This document shows, in pieces, positions 45,082-53,485 of a DNA stretch of 64,000 nt. How positions within the stretch are numbered: the stretch's first letter is position 1; each line of letters starts with the position of its first letter. This DNA is from Bog-473 sp036491435 (GTDB taxonomy: Bacteria; Actinomycetota; Acidimicrobiia; Acidimicrobiales; RAAP-2), in NCBI GenBank assembly GCA_036491435.1, contig DASXBZ010000049.1, positions 23,277 to 87,276 of the forward strand, written 5' to 3'. The position numbers and the translations under genes are program-made. Under the pieces are notes generated by a model. The model made no database searches, was not told the DNA's origin, and was given only the letters and a program-made list of their open reading frames with translations.

Positions 45082-45995
45082 TGGCGACCACGACGTCTTC
45101 TACGGACCTCGCGTCGACGTCTTTCGCCGCCTCAGGGTCGCGCCACGTCGAGCTGACACCAACTCGTTCCGCGACCGCGGCTAGCTGGACGTCGCTCAAG
45201 GCCTTGATCCTGCGGGACATGGTGGTCCTGTGGAAACACAAGATCGAGTTCACGGTGCGGACACTGGTGCAGCCGTTCCTCCTGTGCTTCGTGTTCCTCT
45301 ATGTCTTCCCGAAGATTGGCCAAGGCATCGGCGCCGCCAGCGGCATCCCGGGCGCCGAATCAGCGTTCGCCACGGTGCTGGTGCCAGGAGTGGTCGGACT
45401 CTCCATCATGTTCCAGGGCATCCAGGCGGTGGCCATGCCGCTCGCTCAAGAATTCGGTTTCACCCGCGAGATCGAGGACCGAGTCCAGGCTCCCTGCCCC
45501 ATCTGGTTGGTCGCCATCTCGAAGGTGATTTCCGGAGGCGGCCAGGGGCTCATATCGGCCGCGATCGTGTTACCGATCGCGTCGGTCGTGCATGCCGCCG
45601 GCGTCCAGGCCGACATCAACCTGCATTGGCTCTTGATCCTGACCCTGGTGCCGTTGTCGTGCGTCTGTATGGCCTCGCTCGGCCTGTTGCTCGGTACCGC
45701 CTTCGAGCCGCGCAATCTGGGGCTGATGTTCGGCTTCATCGTGCTACCCATCACGTTCCTCGGCGGCACGTACTATCAATGGACGCGGTTGGCGCCCGTG
45801 AAGATCGGGCCGGTGCACTGGCTGCAGATCATCGTGCTGATCAATCCGCTGATCTACATCAACGACGGCATGCGGGCGGCGTTCACGGACGCCGCGCATA
45901 TGCATCTCTACGTGATCTACCCCGCCATCGTGGCGTTCAGCGTGATCTTCCTTGCGCTGGGCCTCAGGAACTTCCGACGGAAGGTGCTTACCTAG
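45081..45995 (+). CDS. ABC-2 type exporter permease (DrrB-like)
   Basis: 304 residues with six predicted membrane segments (for instance FTVRTLVQPFLLCFVFLYVFP, VVGLSIMFQGIQAVAMPL, VISGGGQGLISAAIVLPIASVV). The ABC-2 motif region FGFTREIEDRVQAPCPIWLVAISKV is conserved, as is FIVLPITFLGGTYYQWTRL. It pairs with the preceding ATPase to form a half-size exporter. The first 35 residues are polar and cytoplasmic. Confidence 0.92.
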   Translation: MATTTSSTDLASTSFAASGSRHVELTPTRSATAASWTSLKALILRDMVVLWKHKIEFTVRTLVQPFLLCFVFLYVFPKIGQGIGAASGIPGAESAFATVLVPGVVGLSIMFQGIQAVAMPLAQEFGFTREIEDRVQAPCPIWLVAISKVISGGGQGLISAAIVLPIASVVHAAGVQADINLHWLLILTLVPLSCVCMASLGLLLGTAFEPRNLGLMFGFIVLPITFLGGTYYQWTRLAPVKIGPVHWLQIIVLINPLIYINDGMRAAFTDAAHMHLYVIYPAIVAFSVIFLALGLRNFRRKVLT

Positions 45996-46004
45996 GCGGA
46001 CGGC

Positions 46005-46670
46005 TCAGAAGACCCGGAGGGCATCGGGAATCGCCCGCTCGACCCGGGTGAAGGCGCGGAGTGACTCCAGGTCCCCCACCCGGGCTCGGGCCAGCTCCAT
46101 GCACACGTTGAAGCAGACCGCGACTGCATCGGGTGGGGGTGCGGGCACGTGGAGGTCCGGCACGCTGTTGGCGACGTCGTCGCCGTGCACAATCGCCTCC
46201 AGGATCCTCGTCGACAGGTATTCCGACAGCGGGGCGTATGCCCCTGCCACCCTGATGACCGGCACGGCTCGCGTCGCAGGTGCGGCGCGGAGCAGTGGCA
46301 CCAGCTCATCTCGCGACACGGTCAGAGCTGCGGCGACAATGCGGGCGCCGGTTTCCGAGAATGCCTCGGCCGCAGATCGCAGCGACGCTCCGAAAGGATC
46401 GTCGTTCTCGCCGTCTATCCGGTTGAGGCCCATGTACTCAGGGATCTTCACCCTTCTGAGGCCGACAGGCTCAGTATCCTTCAGGACCTGCTCCAGCCAG
46501 AGCACACCATGGACAGCGTGCGCGGCGACACCACCGACGGTGTAGAACGCGACGCCGCTCGGCTGACTCCAGGACTCCACCACCTCGGCGCGGGACAAAA
46601 TGCCCCTCAGCCAGTCCACAGCACTGAAATACGCATCGACCTCTTCGCAGGGCAAGGTCGGCTGCGACAT
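46005..46670 (-). CDS. DinB/maleylpyruvate-isomerase-like (MDMPI-fold) protein
   Basis: 221 residues, four-helix-bundle pattern. The N-terminal segment (YFSAVDWLRGILSRAEVVESW) is followed by HAVHGVLWLEQVL and then the metal-site His of TRILEAIVHGDDVANSV. These match the mycothiol-dependent maleylpyruvate isomerase/DinB superfamily, whose members use a metal and a low-molecular-weight thiol. The substrate is unknown. It is convergent with the ABC permease (nine bases) and divergent from egtB. Confidence 0.7.
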   Translation of the reverse strand: MSQPTLPCEEVDAYFSAVDWLRGILSRAEVVESWSQPSGVAFYTVGGVAAHAVHGVLWLEQVLKDTEPVGLRRVKIPEYMGLNRIDGENDDPFGASLRSAAEAFSETGARIVAAALTVSRDELVPLLRAAPATRAVPVIRVAGAYAPLSEYLSTRILEAIVHGDDVANSVPDLHVPAPPPDAVAVCFNVCMELARARVGDLESLRAFTRVERAIPDALRVF

Positions 46671-46914
46671 TGGAACCGACCGTACGATACCGGGCTGTTC
46701 GCAATGTGGTGAGCGGCCCTCAGCGAGCTGCACGAAATGGCGCGGAACCGATGACCCCCCGGGTGGGGCCCGAGGACCCTCACCGGGTAGCACCAGGTCT
46801 TTAGGAAATTGTGTGGGGCGCGCCTGATTGTCACAGCATCTGGGTAGGGTGACCCGCAACCGTGCGGCCAGCGTTTGCTACTGCTCCTCGAGTGTGGCGA
46901 AGGGACGGATCCCC

Positions 46915-48189
46915 ATGACGATGAGCGGTCCTGCAGCGCCATCCGACCTGCTCGAGGAGTACCTCCGGATACGGGCGACTACCGAGCAATTGGCGTCCGT
47001 GCTCAGTGCCGAGGACCAGACGGTGCAGACCATGCCCGATGTCAGCCCGACGAAGTGGCACCGGGCGCACGTCACGTGGTTCTTCGAGACCTTCGTCCTC
47101 GGCGAATACTCGCAGGGCTATCACGCGTTCAACGACGCGTACGCGTACATCTTCAACTCCTACTACGAGGCGATGGGCGCCCGGCACCCGCGGCCCGAGC
47201 GCGGCAACTTGTCGAGGCCGGGGATCGACGAGATCGCCCGCTATCGCTCGTACGTGGACGGTCAGATGGATGCCTTGCTGCGGGACCCCGACCAACCGGG
47301 CCTGGTCGACCTGATCACGCTCGGGCTCCATCACGAGCAACAGCACCAAGAGCTGCTTCTGATGGACATCAAACATGTGCTGTCGAAAAATCCGCTCCAT
47401 CCCGCGTACCTGCCGACCGCGCTGCCCCGCGCCGAAGGCCACCCGCCGAAGGCCGGTTGGCTCGAACACGACGGCGGCCCGGTGGAGATCGGCCATCGCG
47501 GCGTCGGGTTCGGCTTTGACAACGAGTACCCCGTGCACACGGTCCACCTCACTCCGTTCGGGTTGGCGGACCGGCCCGTGACCTGTGGCGAGTGGCTCTC
47601 GTTCATGGAGGACGACGGCTACCGGCGACACGAGTTCTGGCTCTCCGACGGTTGGACCGTGGTCAACGCGCAGGATTGGGACTCGCCCTTGTACTGGTCC
47701 CGGGATCCCGACAATCCCGACCAATGGCTGCAGTTCACACTGTCCGGTCTCCGACCGGTCGACCCTGACGAGCCGATCTGCCACGTGAGCTACTACGAGG
47801 CCGACGCCTTCGCTCATTGGACCGGCATGCGGTTGCCCACGGAGTCGGAGTGGGAAACCATCGCAACCGTCCACGGCGACGGTGACAATTTCTTGCGCGA
47901 CGACTTCAAGGCGAGGGGCGCGCCGCACCCCATTCCTGCAGTCAGCACCAATGGTCTGTACGGCGACACGTGGGAATGGACATCGAGTTCCTACTCCGCG
48001 TACCCCGGGTTCCGTGCCGCCCCTGGCGCGGTCGGTGAATACAACGGCAAGTTCATGGTGAGCCAGTACGTGTTACGGGGCGGCTGCTGCGCCACGCCGC
48101 AGGGTCACATCCGCGCCACGTATCGCAACTTCTTCCCTCCCGGCGCCCGCTGGCCGTTCGGTGGCCTACGCCTCGCTCGGGATCCCTGA
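46915..48189 (+). CDS. egtB: Hercynylcysteine-sulfoxide synthase EgtB-type, ergothioneine biosynthesis
   Basis: 424 residues. The N-terminal DinB-like domain carries the iron ligands: His52 in RAHVTWFF and the HxxxH pair of LGLHHEQQHQELL (His140, His144). The C-terminal formylglycine-generating-enzyme-like domain has WSRDPDNPDQWLQF, MRLPTESEWETIA, GLYGDTWEWTSSSY, YVLRGGCCATPQGHIRATYRNFFPP. EgtB joins hercynine to a thiol with O2. Whether gamma-glutamylcysteine or cysteine is used here cannot be read with certainty. The ATG follows GAAGGGA. egtD begins four bases after the stop. Confidence 0.94.
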   Translation: MTMSGPAAPSDLLEEYLRIRATTEQLASVLSAEDQTVQTMPDVSPTKWHRAHVTWFFETFVLGEYSQGYHAFNDAYAYIFNSYYEAMGARHPRPERGNLSRPGIDEIARYRSYVDGQMDALLRDPDQPGLVDLITLGLHHEQQHQELLLMDIKHVLSKNPLHPAYLPTALPRAEGHPPKAGWLEHDGGPVEIGHRGVGFGFDNEYPVHTVHLTPFGLADRPVTCGEWLSFMEDDGYRRHEFWLSDGWTVVNAQDWDSPLYWSRDPDNPDQWLQFTLSGLRPVDPDEPICHVSYYEADAFAHWTGMRLPTESEWETIATVHGDGDNFLRDDFKARGAPHPIPAVSTNGLYGDTWEWTSSSYSAYPGFRAAPGAVGEYNGKFMVSQYVLRGGCCATPQGHIRATYRNFFPPGARWPFGGLRLARDP

Positions 48190-48193
48190 GCCC

Positions 48194-49165
48194 ATGTCCT
48201 ACACAATTGACGTACATCTGTCCGAGGAGGACGTCCGCGCCCAAATGCGTGCTGACGCGCTCCGAGGGCTGCAGGGAGCGGTGAAATCGATTCCGCCCGT
48301 GTGGTTCTACGACGAGCGCGGGAGCCGCCTGTTCGAGGAGATCACGCAGCTCCCCGAGTACTACCCGACCCGTGCCGAGCGGGCGCTGCTCGAGACCCAC
48401 GCGCCGGCGATCGCTGGATTGGCGAAGGCTGACACGCTCGTCGAGCTCGGCGCGGGCGCCTGCGACAAGACGCGCGTGCTGCTGTCCGCACTCCAGGACG
48501 CGGGGACGCTCACGCGCTACGTCCCCTTCGACGTCAGCGACGAGTTCCTTCGCAGCGCCGCGGACACGCTCTCCGGTGAATTCGTGGGGCTGGACCTTCA
48601 CCTCGTGATCGGAGACTTCCACCATCACCTGGCCGAGATCCCCGGCGACGGCCGTCGAATGGTCGCCTTCCTCGGGGGCACCATCGGCAACCTCGACCCG
48701 GCGCAACGGGCCCGCTTCCTCTTCGACCTGAACTGCACGATGTCGAGTGACGACTCGCTCCTTCTCGGGACGGACCTGGTCAAGGATCGGGTGAGACTCG
48801 TGGCTGCCTACGACGACGCGGCGGGGGTGACCGCCGAGTTCAACCGGAACGTGCTGCACGTGCTCAACCAGCAGCTGGGTGGCAACTTCGACCCGGATCG
48901 ATTCCGCCACGTCGCACTCTGGAACGAAGACCAGCAGTGGATCGAAATGCGACTACGAGCCGAGGAGGCCGTGGACGTGTCGCTCGCCGATGCGGGCATC
49001 ACCGTGCACTTCGAAGAGGATGAGGATCTCCTGACCGAGATCAGCGCCAAGTTCACCCCAGCGCGCATCGAAGCCGAGCTCGTCCAGGCCGGCTTCGTCG
49101 TCGAGGAGATGTGGGGCGCGGCAGACGGCGAGTTTTTGCTGACACTGGCCCACCCCTACTGCTGA
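48194..49165 (+). CDS. egtD: L-histidine N-alpha-methyltransferase EgtD
   Basis: 323 residues, the usual EgtD length. It trimethylates histidine to hercynine with SAM. Motifs: FYDERGSRLFEEITQLPEYYPTRAE, the SAM site LVELGAGACDKTRVLLSAL, FLGGTIGNLDPAQRARFL, and GTDLVKDRVRLVAAYDDAAGVTAEFNRNVLHVLN. The glutamates and Tyr of the C-terminal strand region EDLLTEISAKFTPARIEAEL are typical. The start is chosen four bases after the egtB stop; an earlier in-frame ATG would overlap egtB. It is convergent with the YfhO-like gene. Confidence 0.96.
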   Translation: MSYTIDVHLSEEDVRAQMRADALRGLQGAVKSIPPVWFYDERGSRLFEEITQLPEYYPTRAERALLETHAPAIAGLAKADTLVELGAGACDKTRVLLSALQDAGTLTRYVPFDVSDEFLRSAADTLSGEFVGLDLHLVIGDFHHHLAEIPGDGRRMVAFLGGTIGNLDPAQRARFLFDLNCTMSSDDSLLLGTDLVKDRVRLVAAYDDAAGVTAEFNRNVLHVLNQQLGGNFDPDRFRHVALWNEDQQWIEMRLRAEEAVDVSLADAGITVHFEEDEDLLTEISAKFTPARIEAELVQAGFVVEEMWGAADGEFLLTLAHPYC

Positions 49166-49210
49166 GCCGGACGGCGGCACGAAGAACGGCGGCCTCGGCC
49201 CATCCTGGAG

Positions 49211-51994
49211 TCAGACCGTGACGACCTCAGGTTCTCGCTCCGAGGCTGACGCCGACCCGGCCTCCGGGGGCTCGCGGCGGCGACGCACAACCAACCACCC
49301 CACCAGCAGCGCCACGAGAAGGCCGACCGTGCCGATGCTGAGCACACTCGCCAGGGTGAGATGGGGCGGTCGATAGCGGAACGTCACGACCACACGACCG
49401 GCCGGGATGTCCACCCTCTGGACGAGGTCGAAGGAGTGCACCGGCGCGACGTGTGCGTCGCCCCCGTTGACTGAGATCATGGCTTGCCATCCCGAGTCCC
49501 AAGCGACCGAGCGGATCACCGCAGACCGAGCGGGCGCGTCCACACTCACCTGCTCGGACTTCGTTGTGCTCGAAAGCACGCGGACGGGGAGCTGCCGTCC
49601 GTTCACGGTCGTCGCCGAGATCGGTGTCGGGGGCTTCGCGAAGGTGTAGACGACGTAGCCCTGTGCCGTGCCCGCCTGGTGCCAGGGTCCCGGCACGACG
49701 GTGGATGACAGGGAGCCGGCGAGCTCGTAAGAGTGGTCGCCCACAGCAATGACCGCCTGCTGCGCCGGCAACGAGCCGACAACCTGGATGGACAGGCCGA
49801 TGGCGTTCCCTCGTGGCAGGTGCGCTGCGACCCGGGTCGCGCCGGCGCGCAACGACACCGGAGGGCCGAAGAAGGTCGAACCATCAGCTCTGAGGACCCC
49901 GAAGCGGACGAGGGCGGCGGAGCCCGAGGCGTGGCTGAAGAGCAAGGTTGCCGAGGTCGGTTCCAGTGACTCTCCGAAGAACCAGGATCGGGTGTCGCCC
50001 GACTGCAACGAGGGCCGAGGCCCCGGATAGAACGGGTACGCCGTCTCGTTGAAGTTCGCTCCGTAGCCCTGCGCGAGAACGGGGTCGGATCCGAGGGCCT
50101 CGGACGCCTGCTGTACGGAGGACAACGACCGAGGAGCCGTGCTGAGGGGTACGAGGAAGTACTCGGGCACCGTCACGATCTCCTGGAGGTTCAAGCGGTC
50201 GAGCGTGCCCGAACCGAGCTCCCCGATGTCGAGGTCGTCCTGCTCGTGTGTGTGCGTGACCGACTCGTAGTTGCCGTTCACGATCGATGCGTACCCGGAG
50301 ACCGACGGCAGGCCGGGGATGATGTTGAGGTCCGGGATGCCCTGAGGGCTGCCCGCCCAGCTGGCGTAGGTCTGCGGGTCGTAATTGATGAATCGTCCCC
50401 CTGATGGGAGGTGGGCCGCCATCAACTGCTGAATGGGAGTGGTGCCGCTGACCACGTCGTTCGACGGCGACTCCATCAGCTGGCTGGTGAACGCCATCAG
50501 GCCCAAGTCGACAGCGACGAAGGCCGACGCCGCGACCGCCCATTGGCGCGTGGTCAGCCGGGGACGCAGCCAGACGATCGCGGCCGCGCCCACGGCGAAC
50601 GCCAGCGCGATGATCGTTGCCTCTCGCACTGTGTGGGTCACACCGGGGCCGGCCGGGTGGCCCGCGAAGACGTGCACGAGCGATCCGGTGGCGGTCAGCG
50701 CCCAGAGGACCAGGACCGCGATGAGCGCAAACGGCACCAACGACATGATCCGGTCGTACCGCCGCCAACGCGCTTCGACCGGTGGCGCGTCGGTCCGGTC
50801 GAGCCATCCTGCGAACAGGACGGAGATGGCCGTCGCGACGATGACCATGTTGCGGCTCTGGAGCCGCTGATGGCCATAGAGAGGTATGCGGTTGAAGAAA
50901 CGCTCGAGCGGCGTGTTCGATCCGAGCGCGAGCAGGTACCCGAAGGTGCCGACGACGTACCAGGTCAGGCGGTCACGTGGCGCAAGCTTGCTCGGCCAAC
51001 GCGGATGGAGGAGCGTCACGATCGCAATGAGCGGGAGGAGGCCCAGGTAGATCTCGACCTCGGGCAGGTTGTACTGGCTGAAGAAGCCCGTCTCCCCCAA
51101 GCGCCCGAACCCACCGTCGAGGTACGGCACCAACCAGAAGATGCTGAACGGCGTCGGATAACTCCCGGTGGCGGCGTCGAACCCGAAGCCTCGCTGCGAG
51201 TTGCGGATCGCATCCAAGCCGGGAAGCCATTGGATCGCCGCCAAAGACAACGCGAGCGCAGCTCCGGTCGCGCCCCGGCTGAGCACCCGCCACCACCGCT
51301 CTCGGCTCAGTCCCGCCGACATGACGGCGAACGCAAGAACAAGCAGCGCCTCGTCGAGCATCGCCTCGGGCGCCCCGGCCAGGATCACGGTGGCATAGGC
51401 GATCCCGAGCACGATCGACCACCGCCATCGGCCGTCGCGCACGATGTGGTGGACCGCCAACAGCATCCACGGGATGGCGGCGAACCCCTCGGTCATGTCC
51501 ACGTGGTTCACCTGACCCAGCACCGGGCCCGCGAACGCGAACGTTGCGGCTCCCAGCAGGCAGGCGATCGTCGAGAGTTTGAGCGCCCGCAGGAAGGCGT
51601 ACATGCCGACCGCGATCACCGAGAAGAGGACGACCTCGGTGGCGATCCAGGCGGCCCTGTCGGGAAGGACCACGAAGAAACCCATCAGAGGGTAGAACGC
51701 GCCGGCGTTGAAGCCCGCCATGAGCGGCGTGCCGCTGAAGATGTACTGGTTCCAGAATGGCAGCTGCCCGTGCCGCAGCATCGAGCCCACCAACACGTGC
51801 AGCGGATAGTTCTGCTGCAGGTTGTCGCCCGTGATGATCAGCCGGCCCCAGATGAGGTCGGGCAGCACGAACCCGAACAGCGGGATGGCGATGAGCACCG
51901 CGTAGGGCCACAGGGGTCCGATGTGTGCTCGGAGTCTGTCCACTATCGAGGGCTGCTTTCCGGGGATCTCTGGCTGTGCGACCAACGCCGGCAC
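49211..51994 (-). CDS. YfhO-like large membrane protein (GT-C fold glycosyltransferase-type)
   Basis: 927 residues. About a dozen membrane segments lie in the first 480 residues (e.g. YAVLIAIPLFGFVLPDLIWG, AWIATEVVLFSVIAVGMYAFL). The Asp of GRLIITGDNLQQNYPL in the first extracytoplasmic loop is where GT-C enzymes place their catalytic acid. A large extracytoplasmic beta-rich domain follows, with a final membrane helix (LASVLSIGTVGLLVALLVGWLVV) and a basic tail. YfhO proteins glycosylate envelope polymers in Firmicutes. It lies 47 bases downstream of the sulfoquinovose-synthase-like gene on the same strand, so a shared product is plausible. Confidence 0.82.
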   Translation of the reverse strand: MPALVAQPEIPGKQPSIVDRLRAHIGPLWPYAVLIAIPLFGFVLPDLIWGRLIITGDNLQQNYPLHVLVGSMLRHGQLPFWNQYIFSGTPLMAGFNAGAFYPLMGFFVVLPDRAAWIATEVVLFSVIAVGMYAFLRALKLSTIACLLGAATFAFAGPVLGQVNHVDMTEGFAAIPWMLLAVHHIVRDGRWRWSIVLGIAYATVILAGAPEAMLDEALLVLAFAVMSAGLSRERWWRVLSRGATGAALALSLAAIQWLPGLDAIRNSQRGFGFDAATGSYPTPFSIFWLVPYLDGGFGRLGETGFFSQYNLPEVEIYLGLLPLIAIVTLLHPRWPSKLAPRDRLTWYVVGTFGYLLALGSNTPLERFFNRIPLYGHQRLQSRNMVIVATAISVLFAGWLDRTDAPPVEARWRRYDRIMSLVPFALIAVLVLWALTATGSLVHVFAGHPAGPGVTHTVREATIIALAFAVGAAAIVWLRPRLTTRQWAVAASAFVAVDLGLMAFTSQLMESPSNDVVSGTTPIQQLMAAHLPSGGRFINYDPQTYASWAGSPQGIPDLNIIPGLPSVSGYASIVNGNYESVTHTHEQDDLDIGELGSGTLDRLNLQEIVTVPEYFLVPLSTAPRSLSSVQQASEALGSDPVLAQGYGANFNETAYPFYPGPRPSLQSGDTRSWFFGESLEPTSATLLFSHASGSAALVRFGVLRADGSTFFGPPVSLRAGATRVAAHLPRGNAIGLSIQVVGSLPAQQAVIAVGDHSYELAGSLSSTVVPGPWHQAGTAQGYVVYTFAKPPTPISATTVNGRQLPVRVLSSTTKSEQVSVDAPARSAVIRSVAWDSGWQAMISVNGGDAHVAPVHSFDLVQRVDIPAGRVVVTFRYRPPHLTLASVLSIGTVGLLVALLVGWLVVRRRREPPEAGSASASEREPEVVTV

Positions 51995-52041
51995 CCGGCG
52001 TGACGCAACCAGGCGACGCTAGCCCTCGCTGAGACCCCGCT

Positions 52042-53247
52042 TCAGACGGGTCGTTCGGCGGACGACTCTTGGGGCGTGGTTCGTCCCGTCCGGGTGATGC
52101 TGCTCGACGTCGAGCGCCACCGCACCTTCGGCTCGAGAGCGGCCCGCTCCAACCGATCGATGTGCGTGCGTGCAATGGACAAGAGATCGCCCAACAGCTC
52201 GTCGCCCAGCAGGAAGGGCATGAGGCCAAGGTCGAGGAGCTTGGTGTGCGCCGCCCGGTAGTAGTGCTCTTCGGCTTCGACCCTGGGATCCTCGAGGTGG
52301 ACGATCTGCGCGCCGCCGGCGGCGTCGGAGACCTTCTGCGCCAGCTCGCTGACCGAGAACGACTCGGTGAATTGGTTGAACACCCTGAATTCGCCGGCCT
52401 TGGCCGGGTGCCGGATGGCCAACTCGATGCAGGCGAGCGTGTCTCGGATGTCGAGGAAGCCGCGCGTCTGTCCGCCCTTGCCGTACACGGTCAACGGCTC
52501 GTCGGCCGCCGCCTGGATGACGAAGCGGTTCAGCACGGTCCCGAAGACCGCGTCGTAGTCGAAACGCGTCGCCAATTCGGGGTGCAGCGTCGTCTCGGGC
52601 GTCGACTGTCCGTAGACGACGCCCTGGTTCAGGTCGGTCGAGCGAAGCCCCCAGGCACGACAGCAAAACGCGATGTTGTGGCTGTCGTGCACCTTGGACA
52701 GGTGGTAGAAGCTTCCTGGCTGCTTGGGAAACGGCAGGACGTCGGTCCTTCCGCGGTGGGTGATCTCGATGTAGCCCTCTTCGATGTCGATGTTGGGCGT
52801 GCCGTACTCCCCCATCGTCCCGAGCTTCACCAGGTGGATCGAAGGATCGATCTCTGCGATGGCGTAGAGGAGGTTGAGCGTTCCGACGACGTTGTTGACC
52901 TGTGTGTACACGCAATGCTTGCGGTCGACCATGGAGTAGGGCGCACTGCGTTGTTCGGCGAAGTGCACGACGGCGTCGGGTCGGAAGCTGCCCACCATGT
53001 CGTAGACGAAGGACTCCTCGGTCAGGTCGCCGATGAAGGTGTGGAGCCGCTTCCCCGAGACGTCCTCCCAGCAGTCCACCCGCCGGTGCAGCGACGCGAT
53101 CGGCACGAGGGAGTCGACCCCCATTTCCAGGTCGTAGCCCCGCCGGGCGAAGTTGTCCGCAACACCGACCTCGTAGCCGGCCCGGGACAGGTGCAGCGCC
53201 GTGGGCCACCCCAGATATCCGTCACCGCCGAGGACCAGAATCCGCAT
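52042..53247 (-). CDS. sqdB: UDP-sulfoquinovose synthase (SQD1/SqdB-like)
   Basis: 401 residues, an extended SDR sugar-nucleotide enzyme. It converts UDP-glucose and sulfite to UDP-sulfoquinovose. The match to plant SQD1 is close along most of the length: GGDGYLGWPTALHLS, HFAEQRSAPYSMVDR, KLGTMGEYGTPNIDIEEGY, LPFPKQPGSFYHLSKVHDSH, LNQGVVYG, YGKGGQTRGFLDIRDT and NQFTESFSV. The catalytic set Thr144, Tyr181, Lys185 is intact. No SqdX/SQD2-type transferase is beside it. The 53247 ATG begins exactly at the Rossmann strand. The basic/Ser-rich tail is extra. Confidence 0.93.
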   Translation of the reverse strand: MRILVLGGDGYLGWPTALHLSRAGYEVGVADNFARRGYDLEMGVDSLVPIASLHRRVDCWEDVSGKRLHTFIGDLTEESFVYDMVGSFRPDAVVHFAEQRSAPYSMVDRKHCVYTQVNNVVGTLNLLYAIAEIDPSIHLVKLGTMGEYGTPNIDIEEGYIEITHRGRTDVLPFPKQPGSFYHLSKVHDSHNIAFCCRAWGLRSTDLNQGVVYGQSTPETTLHPELATRFDYDAVFGTVLNRFVIQAAADEPLTVYGKGGQTRGFLDIRDTLACIELAIRHPAKAGEFRVFNQFTESFSVSELAQKVSDAAGGAQIVHLEDPRVEAEEHYYRAAHTKLLDLGLMPFLLGDELLGDLLSIARTHIDRLERAALEPKVRWRSTSSSITRTGRTTPQESSAERPV

Positions 53248-53485
53248 CTGACACCTTCCGTTTCCGTGACAGCCAGATTTCACCTAAATGTCAGAATTCA
53301 GTTTTGCCCCGCAACCTGGGACAACCCTGAGAATCCTGTTAAGGAAGGTTTCGGGTTCCCAAATTCGCCCTGACCTGTGACAAAATCACTGCGGTTCGAT
53401 GAAGATTTTTTGCAGCCGCGGCCCCTTCCAGCGGCAGCAGAACTAAAGAACTCCATGGAGCGTCTTCCCCCCAGCGCCGTGACAC
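53248..53485. promoter_or_regulatory. AT-richer divergent promoter region between sqdB-like and mptB-like genes
   Basis: 238 bases, noticeably lower in GC than the genes on either side. It includes the imperfect dyad TGTGA-N5-TCAC at 53376-53389, similar in layout to CRP/FNR-family sites, and a T-rich run near 53407. Divergent promoters are expected here; exact -35/-10 boxes were not assigned. Confidence 0.4.

Noticed and set aside
50411..52003. A 530-codon open frame antisense to the YfhO-like gene
   Set aside because: Highly charged low-complexity translation typical of antisense frames; the YfhO-like frame has clear membrane segments.
52069..53373. A 434-codon open frame antisense to the sqdB-like gene
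   Set aside because: No recognisable domain, while the opposite strand matches SQD1 motifs along most of its length.
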